Assembly: GCA_003342815.1 (NCBI GenBank)
Contig: PTEX01000205.1
Coordinates: forward strand, 578,252 to 642,251
DNA length: 64,000 nucleotides
Reading direction: 5' to 3'
From: Eudromia elegans
Lineage: Eukaryota > Chordata > Aves > Tinamiformes > Tinamidae
Shown here piece after piece: positions 48,001-62,490 of the stretch. The notes beneath the pieces were generated by a model that saw nothing but the letters and a program-made list of their open reading frames with translations, had not been told where the DNA came from and searched no databases. Position 1 is the first letter of the stretch, and each line of letters begins with the position of its first letter. Position numbers and translations under genes: made by a program.

Positions 48001-49380
48001 GGGACGAGCCGTGAGCGCTGGGACAGCAGGATCCCGGCCAGCCATCCCCTCCAGAGCAGCCGGTTACTGCTCTGGCTGGAAGGGCAGATGGCTCGTGGCT
48101 TTCGGGTGACTCATAGAGAGTTCGGTGGCTTTCTCTCCCCGGAGCTCCAGGTCCTGGGCTCAAGCGGTTAGCGGATAATGTCAGCCTTCCCTCGCAGGAA
48201 ACCAATGCGCTGCAGGCACCGGCGCTCCCGCTCCTCCGGCTGCACGTGCGTCCAGAGCTCGGCTAATGGGATTAGGGCTGTAAAGCGCTTTGAAGAGGAA
48301 GCGTCTTATCTGCCTGCTCCCACCGCTGCCCCGGCCCGTGCGTGGGTGCTGCGGGCAGACGTGTCCTCTAATCCCCCCACCAATGGACGTCGGTCCCTCG
48401 CCAGCCTCAAGGCTCCTCCCGGCCCAAGCCCTGCAAAAGGGGCTCCCTCCATCCCATAGGTCCCAGAGCGATGGGGGTGACCTCCCCCGGGGCCTTGGTG
48501 TCCTCCCAGCTTGGCAGCCTCTTTGAGCGCTGCCGCTTGGCACCACAGAGCTCGCACGGGCTCGCGGCGTGGGGCGTCCGTGGGGCTGCCCAACACGGTT
48601 GGTTTAGTGTTAGAAACACCTGGGCACCCTCCCAATGCCGGGCTAAGGGAACGCATGTGGGAGCGGTGTGAAGTGAGCCGAGGGGAAGCCCTGCAGGTAA
48701 CACCAGGCAGGACCTGGCGTCGCAGGACCCCGGAGACACTTCTCCAGCTCCAGTGTCACGGTGTGTAATGTTAACATGACCCTTTGCTGTAATAGTTACC
48801 TTAGTACTTATGCTTATTATTAGTCTATTTATAACCTCTCTAAGCAAGCCCATTTTTAATGGGATAAAATTGCCCATCCCGAGTGGTTTATTTAAGTCTG
48901 AACAGGTTGGCAAGGAGCAGGAGTACCCATTTTTCTAATTTTGACACTAAAAGCTCCCCGATGGGAAGGCTGTTGGTGCTATTAGCAGACACTGCTGTGC
49001 TATGGGAACACAAGGGAACCATTTCTCCCGGGCTTGGTGATTCACGGGCGCACGTGAGAGCCATTAAACACCGAGCAGCGGGGGCAGATGGGCTCACGAG
49101 CGCTCCCTTCGCTGTCCCCCACTGTCTAACCAGGGGGCCTGACGGAAGGGAGGTCCCTCCTTATCACCCCTTATTGCTACGGGTGGACGTGCTGAGGCTG
49201 GGCAATGGCGCAGAGTCCCTGGCAGAGCTGGGCACGACGCTCCTCCCATGCCCAGAGAGTCGAAATCCATAGTGTGGGAAACGCTAAATGGCATTTACTG
49301 GTGATAGTTGTTACTTCTCCCTCCCCTTCCTTTCTTCTTTTTTTAATTCTTTTTCTTATTTTTTTCTACATTTTAAATAT
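42053..49380. other. Intergenic stretch without recognised gene
   Basis: No exon of a known family was recognised on either strand. The open frames are short, rich in Ser/Pro/Arg/Gly and without paired splice sites of matching phase. GC content is raised from about 42.9 to 48.7 kb, with a small CpG cluster near 46.83-46.93 kb (GCCGGGCCGGTGGCGGCTGG and following bases). That cluster could be the promoter of an unseen transcript. Confidence 0.5.
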
Positions 49381-49570
49381 TTCACATTTGCAGTTTTGCT
49401 GAAGCCCTAGGAGCCACATGCAAGATTAATGCATGATTGATAGCAGCTTCGGGATGCTCAGGCGTTAATGATAAGTGCATTATTGACAGTGAATATTCAT
49501 AGGGGCAGATCAGCTTGCAGGATTAGAAGACACATCCTAGAGGGGTGGATATAAATGAAAACGGGAGCAA
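49381..49570. promoter_or_regulatory. Candidate regulatory element, homeodomain-like cores
   Basis: Within a GC-richer region lies an AT-rich block with GATTAATGCATGATTGAT (about 49424-49441), GGCGTTAATGATAAG and TGCATTATTGACAG. Several TAAT/ATTA and ATGCAT cores sit close together. Function is inferred only from motif density. Confidence 0.3.
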
Positions 49571-50502
49571 TCAAGTAAACGAAGCAGAAAAGGTGTTGCC
49601 TTTGTGGCACTTCCCAGCCCTTCTCTCTGATCTCAGTCAGCCCGTGATCACTGTTGCGGGACAATAACAGCTTCTAGCAGCAGCTGCAGGATCCCTGGGT
49701 GCTTTGAAGTCCTTTACAAAGGCCACGGGCGGCATGAGGGGGCTGCCTCAGCATCTCCCTGCTCTGCCGCATGCCTCCAGTCTGAGGAAATTTCAAAACA
49801 AAACCAACACGGCCCTTAAATCCCAGTATTTCCTTAGTCAGTAGCCACTTCCACAGAGTCCTCCTGTGCGTAACAAGAGCCGGCGCTGCGTTTCTTCTGC
49901 ACAGGACAGCAGTGCCATTTACCCGTACTCGGTCTGGTTCTGCTCTGATTTCCTTGCATGAAGACGTGGAACGGCTCCAGCGCGCTGCCGGGGTGCAGGG
50001 CTGCACACACGGGTTTTGCCTGCCTTTTATTTCATCTGTTTTGTCTAAGACTTCACAGCGACAGCAACAAATGACCCAAACGGAGCATGGGGAGTTTATG
50101 CTCCCCATGTGCCGCAGGCAGAGGGAGGACGGAGCTCTGGCTTCCAACATCCCTGGGGTCTGCCGGGTGCCACTCAGGACTTTCTGCATCATCCTCACCC
50201 TCCGCACCCTCGTTGGGGCCTGGGAGCCTCCACGGCTGCCCGGGCACTCGCAGTTTGCTCTGCTCCCATTGCAGGTGTTATCCCAATTACCCGGCTCTGA
50301 ATGGGAGCACAAACCTCCCTCTCGTGTATCACAAAATACAGACCAGGAGGAAATCCCTGGATCCTCAAATCTGATCCCTTGTTATCTCAGGCAATCATAT
50401 CATGTAATCCCTTCCATAAACAGTGAGGCTTTGCCCGCTGGTTTCTGCATGGAAGCAGCCACAGATACCCACTGCTTTGATGGATAGGAAGCTTTTCTTT
50501 GG

Positions 50503-50600
50503 AAATAAAATAAAATAAAATAAAATAAAATAAAATAAAATAAAATAAAATAAAATAAAATAAAATAAAATAAAATAAAATAAAATAAAATAAAATAAAA
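50503..50600. repeat. (TAAAA)n microsatellite
   Basis: About 19-20 uninterrupted copies of the pentamer (AAATA/TAAAA). Confidence 0.97.
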
Positions 50601-51422
50601 TTTGCCCTGATTTTTTAATTGTGGCCAGATGTTAGCCATTTGTTCCTGTGGCAACACTAACCCAACCAGCTCTGCTCATTGGTGGCTGCTCGTGTACCCG
50701 TTAGAAATACCCTCCTCTTCTCTCCCCTTGGTTTTGTCAGGGAACCGGTGATGCTGGTCTGGTCCTGGCTGCATCAGCACTTTGCTGCTGGGGTGAGTAG
50801 GCGATGGGGGGTGACAGCAACACTGCACAGCACTGTGGCCCCTGGGATGGGGAGCTGGGCCCTCTCTTCCTAGGGGGAGACATCGGGAGGTTTCTGACCT
50901 CTAAAGCTCTGCTTGGCCAAGAGCAAAGCAGCCCTTGGAGCAGAGTGAACCCCCGTGCCCTGTACAAGGGCATTAGTTGTGCACTTTGCTATGCGATTTG
51001 CTCTCTGTGTGTCCTGGTTCCCTGTGCCCCCTCCCTCCTGCCCCCTGTGCTGCCCCTGGGCCTCCAGGACCTGGGCAGTGCTGATATAATTTGGAATAAT
51101 GAGGGAAAATCTGCACTGTTTGCATCCAGAGTTTTGAGCAGTCTATGTGAAAAACCTTTTGATGAAACCCAGACTGTGTGAGCACTAGTTGTCAGTGAGA
51201 AACAGCATTAATAGGCAATTGCAAGATTTCCTTTCCACAGGAAGGGGCCTGAGGTGATATTTCCACAGTTTTCCACAGACTCTGGTCTCTTAGAGCCAGT
51301 TTTCTCTGTTTTGTGCAGCTGTTTTTTCACATGTCATGTGACAGGGAAAATTTTCAAGTCATGGTTTGCAGACCATGGGTTATTTAAGTCCTGTACATAC
51401 AGAATAATAGCAGCCTGGGTGG

Positions 51423-51440
51423 TTTTTTTTTTTTTTTTTT
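51423..51440. repeat. Poly-T run (18 T)
   Basis: Uninterrupted T run followed by C/T-rich bases. Confidence 0.9.
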
Positions 51441-54400
51441 CCCTCTTTTGGACAATTTCCTTCTCAAAACAACAGACTTTGGCTGTCTTTGGTAGCTCTT
51501 CTAAACGTGGGATGATTCTGGCTTCTCCAACACGTGAAAACCTACGTTGGGTCTTTGACGTCAGCTCTTGGCACACAGGGCACAGTATGAAGGCTCCTGG
51601 ATCTTCTTGGTTGTCCTCGGCAGTTTGTGCAGGGGAATCTTGTCCTTGTGGTGCCTCTCCGTGTGGCTGTGGATGGGTGACAGCCCATGTATCCCAGGGG
51701 CTTTCATTTAAGCTGGCAGGACAACTCTAGCCACTTCAGTGGAGCTGATGTCTCTCCCTAGGGCCATCCTGAGCTGCTTCCCCTGCATACTAGGGGTCCA
51801 GGGGCTGTGCCTTTGCTGGCAGGCTTGCAGGATGCAGTGCAAGTGGTGCACACCACCCATGCAGTGCAGCATTAACACACAATGAATGGCAAATAGTGCA
51901 CCAGAAACACGGACAGCTCCACAGGAAACACCCTGCAAGGTGCACGGCCTCAGCTGCTCCCACGAAGGACATTTCCAAGCCAACACCACCAGTGCCTTTG
52001 CACATAGAAAGAGTTAATTATTCCCTGCATGACACAGAACAGGTTTTGCGTGATTTGCAGATTCTGATCCTTGTCTTCTTAATCTGCCTCTCTACTTTTT
52101 TTTTCCTCCCACCACCCACACTAAGTTTCTCTTTCTACTTTCTTTTGGCTCCTGCCTGATGGTCCTGGTCACCGCCTTCCTTCGCGGTGCTGCTCCTCCT
52201 CCGTGCGCTGCCCGGGGGTCTCTGTTGGAGTCTCCATCCAATATACCCAGCTACACAGGCAAGCAGACTTCAGTTTGAATCAATGCATAAGCTTGAGTGC
52301 GGGTGGGTGTTTGCTGCCCTCACTTTCCAGCCTCTGCAAAGGGCTATGCTATGGGCCCTGGCTGCTGCAGAGCAGAAACGGAAAGCTGATCCCAACACAA
52401 AGCCCTTCCTGTGGATCACACGCAGGCCTTTTCCTCCCCAGAAGGGGATGTCCTGGTTCTTTTGGAGCAGGAGTGCTGGTTCTCAGGGTTTCCAGTCTTA
52501 CTGCCATGTGCCTAAGGTCTTTCAAAGGTCTTGCACTCCTGTGTGATCCTGCTTGATCTTTTAAAGGATTGTTTAGTTGAAAATGTTTTGTGTGTATTCA
52601 TGAGGTTCTCACCATTTAAAATCTGTTTTTACTAGGAGATAAGCTTTTTGCAGATCTGATTTTAATGCTATATTTCCACCTTTTACCTTCTTGTGGGTAT
52701 TAGAGGCCAGAGCAGAGTCTGACTGATTTTTACCAAGGAACTGGGTCTGCAAACAAATGAAAATGAAAGTTGGGGCTAGGACTTGAAGTCACTTAAATAC
52801 AAGTTTTCATATGTAAATTCCCTGAAATAATTCTCTGCCTCACAAAAATTTCTTCCTAGAGAAATAGGTCAGTTGATGAAATCGCCTATTTGAAACCTTT
52901 GTGGTTCTCCAGAAGACTTAACCATCTGACACAGTACAAATATTTTGATACTGATTCAGCTGGCACTGCAGCAAATTGCAGCTGTTGTTGGAATAAGTGC
53001 ACAGGAAGGGAAATAAAAGAACAGAGATGCCTTGGTGAAATATGCTATTTTGTGGGCAAAATTACCAAAGGAAAAACGTAACATAGAGCTAAGGAGCCTT
53101 CTTTACAAACTGAGTTGCTCGTGCTTTTCAAGAGCACTCCCTAAGCAAAGGGCAGAGCATCGATGTGTGTGGTTCTTACTCCCAGCTGTTTCTATAGGGC
53201 TGCTGTATGAGGCAATTCCTGCTGATGTGAGATAAGCTGCACAAGGGCTCAGCGGGCAGGACAAGGGCCTGAGCTGGTAAGCCATGGAGCTGCCCCGCTA
53301 GGAGACGTGCTGGATGCAGGAGCAGTGATGCGGTGCATCCCCGGGCACTCAGTGGGGAGAAGGGGCTCCACCCTTCCCCTTGGGAGTGCTCTAAGCTCCA
53401 AGACCGCTTAGTACCCAAAAGCAAGCAAACAAAACCCCTCGCCTGGTAATGGGACACCTTTATGCTCCGCCTGAGGAGTTCAGAGCAATACAACAGGCAT
53501 GGGGCTGGTATTTCCCGCTGTGGCTGAAAGGCGGCTGGATTGCCCATAGCTCACAATGAGTCCTGGACTCATGGTTCTGTAGTCCTGCTGGACGGATTTT
53601 CCTTTCTGCAATGGTACCTTGACCTCTCCAGCTTCTGTTTTTAGTTTTGTCCACTTGGTTCCCGGGGTTTTTTCTTCCTCCTGCCCTCCAGTTGGATGCA
53701 GCAGGGAGGGTGATGGGACAGGAGGGGCCGGTGCTGCAGGGTGGGGACCTGTTCTCAAAGGCACCGCGTCCTGGTTGTGCTCACTGGGATCGCTGTCCTG
53801 GCTGCCACAAGGGGAGACTTCCTTTTTTCTTTATTTTTCCCCCTCAGGTCAGACTAGCAAAAACTGTTTGAGCTTTTTACCTTCCTTTGATGTGGGGGAG
53901 ACACTCGGCTCCCTGGCAGCACCTGGGAGTTTTAGGAAACAAGTTGTCTGCCACCACGGTGTCCAAGGGCGTTCGCGGTGTCCTCGGATTCTTCTCTCTT
54001 CCCATGGCACTTGGGAGATCAAAAGCCAGAGTTATCCCACACGGCTATTGCAGGTCTCCAGCTACTTCCAGGGCACCAGCAGATGTTTGGTAGCCCTTAA
54101 TGTGCTGGGGAAGCCGAGCGGCTTTTCTGAATTACCGCTCGTGCCGTTCCTCATTTAGCACACAGGCAGTGCAAGATGCCTGCCCTGTCCTCACAACAAA
54201 ACAAGCTGTTCGTCCTTGTAGCTGGCTGAATAACCAGCAGAGGTGCTGACTATTTGATTGCTGATACTATTTAGTGAAGCATTACAATGTTCAGCCTCCA
54301 GAAGTGCTGCTGGTGGAGCCTGTGAAACAAAACGTGAGGGGATGCTCCTGCCCTCGCGATCGCCTTGGCCCTGCACAGAGAGAGACCTGCAGGACTATGT

Positions 54401-57400
54401 GGGGCACAGAACGATCCCCAGCTACCGCAAACCTCTTTCATGCCCCTTGTTGAACTGGGGACTCTGCTTTTGAGATTCAGTTCTGTATTTCTGAATTGGA
54501 AAGCACCTCCAAGACTAACCACACTTCTGTATAGGACTAAATCAGAAAAACAGGAGAAGACAGAAGGATTTTCAGGTAGCCTGTTGCAATATCTCCATGC
54601 AGAGCAGAGCCTATACCACTGGCAGACAGCAGCAGGATTAAATGAGCTCTGCAGACTTGGTTAGACAAGATGATGGCCATCCTGGATACAGGAGAGATCC
54701 TGCTGTGCCATGAGAAATGGGGTGTCTGAGACCTCATCTGGTGTGCAGCGAAGGGAAGCACCAGCTGAGAATCCATCCCAAAGCACGTTTGGGGAGCTGC
54801 AGGGGGAGGTCAGGGCAGGCTGAAGCCCCGCAGAGTTTAGTCTGTAAAGCAAAGAGACATCTCCAAAGTGCAGGCTGTAGTTCCTCTGTTCCTTGCACTT
54901 TCAAGCCATGCGATCAGCCTTGCTGTAAAGGCTCAGTGATGGATATTTTACTGTGTGCCTTGGGAACTGGTTTGCTGCTTTACAGTTTTAATTAAAATGG
55001 TGCTTTTTAATTTCTTTGAACTGTGCCGACTTCCCAGTGGAACTGTGCTGTGATTGGGCAGAATGGGACACACCTGATGCAGACCTGTTGCCACCGCAGT
55101 GTGTTGCTTAAGGAAAGCGGAGGACCCAGGCCCTCCTTGTGCTTCCCCTGCAGTTGTTGCTGGCAGTCAGTAACTGACAGGCCGCCTTTCCCATCTCATG
55201 CTCCCAGCTGGTCTCTTTGGGTCCCATCACTTCTTCCACTCCTGGGAAACAAGTTATTCCTCAGTGTTGAAAGCCACTGGAAGTGCCTTTAACAGTGGGC
55301 TGCAGATATAAGGGGTGGAATGACTGGGTGGTTTTGTGCAAGCCCATAGGGTGGTCTTCATCATAGAGGTGGGAGAGAGAATTAAGAGTAGCAAATAAGC
55401 CCCACAGACCTCGACTGGCAGAGCCTGGCTGATCTCCAACCGTATCAGCCAAACTTTGCTGGAGATTAAAAGCAGAGCAGTGCTAAGTAATCTGCAGAGG
55501 CTGAACAATGCAGTTAACCTACAAGTGAGGAAAGGGCCCTTGCCAAGAGATTTTTATCTCCAATGAATGAGCTGGAGGGTGAAGGGCTCCTGACTTTTAT
55601 GAAAGACGGGGAAACTCCAGCTACTCCTTTATGACTCAAAAGACTTGACCGCTGTGAAGCAGCGGCTGTCTCGTTGCTTGGCTCGAGGATCCCGATGTGT
55701 CAGGGTGAGGAATGCTCCCAGCTTTGTCCTTGGAGCCGCTGCTCCCCAGGGTGCTCAAAGGCTCTGGGCAGGGACACCTCTGCCTCGTGCCCATGGAATC
55801 TCGGCAGCATTGGGAGCCAAAGGATGCTGCTCGTTTGGTGGCAGAAATAACTGTTTGCTCTTATGTGCATTTTCTGGTGTCTTTTAGAAAGGAATGGGAA
55901 TGTCTCCACTTCTTGATTTTTATTCTGGCTGGGCTAAGCCATGTTAATCCTTCCCAAAGCAGAGCAGGCTATTTTGCTGGCGATGCCCTCCTTGGTGTCT
56001 GTCCAGATGAATCCAGCTCCAGATGAATCTGCAGGTTGCCCCTGAGCATGAGCAGCTCCTTCCTGTAGCAGAAGGAGTGGAGAAGCTGCCCCACAGCCAG
56101 GGGCACACGGGGCTATGGAGACCCAGTGTGATTTGTGTGGTGGAGAGGCTCCTGGAGGGACTGGAAAGGGCACCCAGACTTGTCCTAACTTCCTACCACC
56201 CATTAGCTCTCATGTGCCCTCAGACTTGGAGAGCCCAAACCTCCTCCTGTTGAGTGTTAGATATTCATGTTCTGGTTAATTATGTAATTGAGATGTTTTC
56301 GGTGACTTAAAAGTCTTCAGATTAAGCTGTTGGCTTAATGGGAGAATAGGCAAAGCCAGAGTCAGGGGAAGGAAGAATTCATCGGAAGCCTTTGAAGCAG
56401 CTTCTGATTTACACGTGAATAAGGCTGCCCTGCAAGGGGAATTGTCTGGCCGCCCCCAGAGCACAGGGCAGGAGCTGGTCTCGCTGTAGGAACCCTGGCG
56501 CCGTTTGTATTGGGATTATTTCCCCATTGTGCTTTCATGACTGTGTTTTTCTGCCTGGTTACATAGGATCTAACCCAGAAGCGACGCCCCCGACCTCGGG
56601 GACATCCGACCTGCGTGCTCGGCGGCGCGGAGGCGCTCGGGGCTGTGCAGCTCTCCAGGGGCCAGGTCTGTCCCACGCTGGCACAGGCAGGTGCTGACCG
56701 CGGGTGGCGGCGGTAGGACCGTCCTGCAGCGTGGGCACGGCGGTGTCCCCATCCCTGCTCAGGCACTCGGCTGCTCCGTGGGCTCTTCTCTGGTCTCTGT
56801 CCTTCCCAAAGGCGTCATTGATGAGGGAGGCTGCAGGTTTCTGCCTCACTTGGAGGAGGCACCTGAGCAGAAAGTAGCATCTCGAGGGCTTAGGAGCCTC
56901 TGAGCTTTACTTGCTGTTCCTTCTGGAGTAACCGCGTCATGTGCCTCGTCTGACTAATTCTGTTTAAAATGCAGGAGAGGAAAGGTGAGTGTGTTTTGGA
57001 TTTAGCAATGAAATGACAGCACGTCTCATTGCTGTGCGCACACAGCCAGGCAGGGAAGATTTCACACTTCCCCTCCCTAAAGCTGCGACTCATCCTTGGC
57101 CGTAACCACTGCAGCTCGGTGACTGCATCTGCACCCCCTCCACGCGCCTCTCAAGCCTTGAAGCACACCGTTGTGCTGTAGCCCTGTGACCTGTCTTCGT
57201 GCTGCGTGCTGACACGTTAGCAAGGCGACAGTTATTAACATTCCCTTGTAGGGGACTGGGTTTTCAAGGCCTGGGTGTTGAGTGTTCTATGGACCTCCAT
57301 AACCTCGCAGGTAATGGCAAGTTCTCACTTTGCACTGTTACACGAGCCCATGAAAAGGGGGAAAACCCTGGAAGTGCTTTGAAGAGTATTAAAAATAACA

Positions 57401-60400
57401 AAAGCTGGCAATCATACTACCTGCCCTCATGGATGGGTGATCCGTCCTGGAAGGCGGCTCTGCAGCCCTGCACTTTAGCTCTGGGTTGGAGAAATTCTAG
57501 CCTGAGTGCAGCTATGGGATTTAACCCGTGATTTTGAGTCCTGAATGGCCTGAGCAAGCCCTGTTCGGATCTAGCCCCCATGCAGGCTGCCTGGGGCTTG
57601 AGCCTCGCTGTGTCCCTCGAGAGCACTCGCAGACCGTGTTGGGAGCTTGCACACTCGCTCAGTGTTTCCTTCCCCATCTTTCACTCTCTCTCTGTGGCTT
57701 TGGATTTTTTTCATTTGCCTGAAAAAAATATTTTTGGTGCTGCTCGTTTTGAGCCAGACTGGGTTTCAATTTGTCACTTCTTGCTGTGGCTGTGGGAAGA
57801 GAAGCGGGGAGGTAACAACAGGCCTCATTTCTGCGGCCGAGCGCTCGGCGTTCCGGGCCGGCACCGCGCTGCGGGACGACTCCCGCCTGCCTCGCTGCAG
57901 CCGGTTAAACTAGCCCCGTGTCCGCAGTTCATATCGGATCTGCTGCCCAGATCTGGCGCTTGGAGCCGTTTCAGGCTGCGTGCCGCATTCTCTCGCCTAT
58001 TTTGGGCTCTTGGGTGTGCTTTGACGCCGCTTCTGTGCAGCGCAGGCTTCCAAGCTTCGGCTTACGCGAAATCCCCCAGACAGCAGCTTATGTCACTGTC
58101 ATCCATCAGGGACAGCCACAAAGAAATCCGCAGCTCCGTGGAGCTGCTCCTGCTCCATCCCTCTGCGGAGGAGGAGAAGCAGCGGAGCGAGGCAGCCGGC
58201 ACGCGGCGGAGCTGCGTCCGCAACGCCACGGTGTTCAACACAAGGAAATCACGCAGGGCACAGGCTTCTTACTATCCTCACTGCTCAATAGGTGTTCCAA
58301 AGGCAATTACTTGTTGCTGCAGTAGAATAAAAAGATTTGAGCCTCACTACAGCCGTTTTCCTTCTCGTAGCTGTAGAGAATGACTTATCCAAGAGCTGGA
58401 GCAGGAGTGTCCAGGGAAGCTCCTCTGAGGCACCCATCAGGGTACCGGCTACTGCAGCACCTGCCTCCTCCCCCAGCTCCTCCGGGGCCGAAGGCAGCTT
58501 TGTGGGAGGCAGCGGGAGCAGCTGCAGCTCTTCCATCCGGCCCGAACACCCAGGGCTGCTCCCGAAGGGCCCTTGGGTGCAGCACCTTGGGCCGCTGTGC
58601 CCGGCCGTGTCGCTCACCTCGGGCCGTGCGTGCGGCTCTGCTGTCGTCTGCCACCCCAACGGGGCAGGAGCTGCTGTTAAGGCCCGTGCCACTAACCAGG
58701 TAGCTGTCCCTGCCTCCCGTGGCTCTTGGCCCTCCTCAGAGCTACGTGCTCTCTGTTTGCTGAGCAGCCTCGTACCACGCTGTTAGATGGCACAAGCACG
58801 TCATGCTCCAGGAGCTGGATGCAAAGGCGTCTCGTGCTTAAATAACTGCTGCTCTCTGTTGTAAATTGGTAAGCTGGAGCTGGGTTTGTAGTCAACAGCA
58901 GTTAAGTTAGCACAGAGGATGCCGGAGAAGCCTTGAGCCCACACGGTAGTCCTGCTGATCCTTTCTGCAGGGAGAGCGCAGGGGGCGGCTGTTGCTGCCA
59001 GTGCCTTGTGCAGGGGGACATGGACACTCCACCATCCTGGGCATGGAGCTGCTGCTCCGGCCTCCCCCTCACCGGCTGCTGGGACCAGGGGCCATTCCCG
59101 GGGCCAGCCGAGGTGCAGATGGGCCCTAGCTGCCTGTGGAGGCCGTGGAGCTGTCGGAATGCGTGTTGTCTTCCCCTCCATCCCAGCTGGGTGCTCCTCT
59201 CCCATTTCCTTGCCATGGAAGGAGCATCTGGAAACATCCCATGGAGCAGAGCCTCCGTCCAGCTGCCCACCGTGGGCATACCTTAGACTTGCTGAACTTT
59301 CCAAGCTTCCTCTTGAGGAGACCTGTCCTCTGCGCTCCCGCCTGGCCGTGGCCTCCATGGGCCTTGCTGCTGCAGCACAGCCCCTCTTGGCCCCTGGGGG
59401 GGATCAGGGAGCCCCAGGCCCGTATAACCCACCTCATGGCACCGCTTGCCCTGGGATTTGGCAGGATCCAGAGCAGGGGGCCCTGGCTCTGCTGCGGACA
59501 AGGACCCAGCTGCCTGGGGAGATGGTTGCAATATTAGTGAGCTGCAGCGAGATTGTGTTTATTCCATGGTCAGTTATGCTAGAGCTCCTAGAGAGACATC
59601 TTTATTGCTTTAAATCTAATCTGAATTAATTAATTAAATCGCTGCTGTGGGGGCAAGATGAACATTGTCTGAAAGCCCCGTTGTGTGATAGCTACGTGGG
59701 GCTCGCAGGGCTGCCTGCGTATGGACAAGCCCGCCTGGCATCTCCTCTCCCTGCGGCTTGGTGCAGCCAGGAGGGCTGGAGCCCCATCGGCCGCTCCGCA
59801 TCCAAACCTCTGCAGTGGCTTTTGGGAGGCGACTTCCAGCCTCTGAACACTTCCCGTGACTTCCATCCTCTGCCGCCTTCCTGCCTGCTCCCCTATCAGA
59901 ATATGTGTTCTGACAGCTCAGACACTTGTGTTTCATTTCTGTCACTCCATCTTTTTCTTGGGTATTCTTGGATTAAGACAGCTGCCCCTTTCTCCTTCCC
60001 TTCACCAAGTCAGCTATAGGGGCTAGAGCAGCCCTGGCAGAAGGGTGTTGCCTGTCACACTTTGGGGTTAATCCCTCACCAAAAAGCAGAGCAGCTCCAC
60101 TGCTCTCTCTTGGGTGTCTCACCTGTAGCGACAACAGGGTTTTCTAACATGCTGCAAGCAGCAGATTGCAAGCTTGTCCGAAGCTGAATGTCCCCAAGCA
60201 GTTCCCTCTCTGCACGTGGGTCTCAGATATTTGCACCTTACCGGTATTTGCATCCTGGCTTTCCCAGAATCTTAGAGGATTTCAGGCAAAGCCATCCCAT
60301 TTTTGGTGGAAGCTTTGTTTGGACAAGGAACCTGGGTAACACAGTACGGTGCAGTGAAGTCTTAGGCCACCTCTGCAGCAGATCAGTCTTTGAGAGCATG

Positions 60401-62490
60401 GTCCAGATAGGGTCAGGCCTTTCTCCAGCACCACTGTGATCCTGGACCCAAGCAAGCTGCGAGCGTGACCTCAGTGATGGTGCTTGAGGACTCGGCCAGG
60501 CTCCAGGGGTGCAGCTCCCCTGGCCTCAGCAGGGCACACACCTTGTTCTGGGTCTGCGCTTGGCTGCCCAAGGTTCAAACACCATCAGCAGTCACATGAA
60601 ATTCTTCCAGCTGCTTTCACAAACCCCAGATACTGCCTGGGTCTCCCATGATGTCCCTCTTCTGCCAGGCTGCGGCCTCCCATAGAGCTCTTCAAAGGCG
60701 AGCTTCAAGAAAAGCACATTATTTGGGAATATAACTGCCTCTCACTCCCTTATATTTCACTGTGCTCCAGAGAGTTTCTTGTGACTAGATCCTGTGCTTA
60801 TGAAGCACCGGGTAGCTCTGTGGTGCTGATGGCACCCAGCCCTTGTGAGGCTCCGCTGCTCCATCCCTGGTCCCTGGACTTGCAACACTGAAGTAGCTCA
60901 GTGTGTGATTAAAAAGCCCCAGTTCTCCTCCTCCCTGCCGCTCACGCTGATATTTGGCTCCTGGAAACCTGCCTGCAGGAGCCTGCGCTGTCCCTGAGCC
61001 CTGTTCCCCGCACGATTCCCAAAGCCATCCAAAAATCTGTGAGGTTTCCATGTCTAGTTTCCATGCAGGCGCCTCAGAACTTCAGTCAATTTTCCATAAC
61101 TGTTTGCATATGCATTTTTCCCTATTCTGCTTTCAGTTTTGCAGAGCAGCAGAGGCTCCCTTTGTCTCTAGAACTGCCTCGGATGGAGGCAGAGCCCCGA
61201 TGGCAGCAGCCCGGGACTCTTGGCCTGGTGCCGGCTCCTGGGCAGCCCTTGCCCCTCTGCCAGCCCAGGACCCTATGGACGGAGGTAGTTTTGCCCCTCT
61301 GGGAAGGGAGGGAAAAGAGCCACCACCAAGGGCTTTTGCTGGCTGTTCTTGCAGCCGCAGCAGCACGTGGGTCAGGCAGGAACACCTCCTAGCCCGGCCG
61401 AGGGAGGCTGTTCTGCTGGGGAGTGTCTTGGGTGACTGTTTGCATCAAGACATCCCTAAAGCTCGTGATCGTCCTGCAGCCTGCTATGGACAGCAAAGCT
61501 GCTCCTTTGGAGCCCACGTTTTGAACAGCTGGAAGAAACAACGTAAGACTGTAAGGGAATTTATGATATAATTGAGCATAGTAAAATTACCAGAAATACA
61601 TTTTCAGGGCAGACATTGCTCAGTGGAGGTTGGGGCTTTCCTTGTATTCTTTTATCAGCAGGCAGGTGAAAATCAGAGTTTTGATATTTCTTATTTTCTA
61701 TTTCATCTAAGAAAACACAGAACAAATGTTTGTGTCCTTCCACTATAATTATCAGGTGCTTGTTTAAGGCGCCTTGAAGAGGCGCCTCTTTGGCTGCCTC
61801 TGTCCTTGGAGTTTACAGAGCTCAGGAGCGACAACAGCGAGGTTTTCCCAAACTTTCCTGGTGTCACACAGCCCCTCAGCGAGGCAAACCAACCTTTTTT
61901 TTCTTTTTTCTTCTTTTTCTCCTTCTGGCGGAGTCACTGATCAGCCGTCCCCAAAGCCATGGCACCGCCTGGGAGGTGGAGCTGGTCCATATGTGGGCTG
62001 TTAAAATCTGCTGGGTATTGGGAGGAGCCTTCTGTGTTTTCCACATTTTTCAAAAGTACTTTCCACCCAAAGAGTTGACAGCAATAACTCTTCATAAAAA
62101 TATCAAACGCAGCAAGCGTTTGGATTGTGGGCAAATCTTAATTCAAACTTACTGGGGCTAGACCACATTGTTTGCTTACTAACACTTAGAGCAGGTTGGA
62201 TTCCCGAAGCACCGTGAATCGATGCGGTCTGATAGCGGGACAGATCCTCCTGCCCCCCTCGCTGGTGGCCATGGGGGCCCTGCACACTGCACAGGGTGGC
62301 CCTGAGGCAGCAGTGGGGCTGGAGGCCCACGGACTAATCTCAGCCCTGCAAGTGAAGCCTATGAGAGGAACCAAGCAAGTGTGGAGGGGTTTGCTCAGTT
62401 CTCACGCAGCTCTTCCTTGATGCTTGCAATTCTATGGCTGTGTATAAAGCACTGACCTGATTGCTCTCTAGCATCTAGTTCCAACCACAG
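51441..62490. other. Intergenic stretch without recognised gene
   Basis: No family match on either strand. GC-rich patches near 56.6, 57.85 and 58.1-58.7 kb carry Ser/Pro/Ala-rich open frames that look like composition effects. A T/C-rich tract lies near 61.89-61.92 kb. No tRNA or repeat family was recognised. Confidence 0.45.

Noticed and set aside
57580..58786. Long plus-strand open frames near 58 kb
   Set aside because: Ser/Pro/Ala-rich composition in GC-rich DNA, overlapping frames of similar length, and no recognisable domain.
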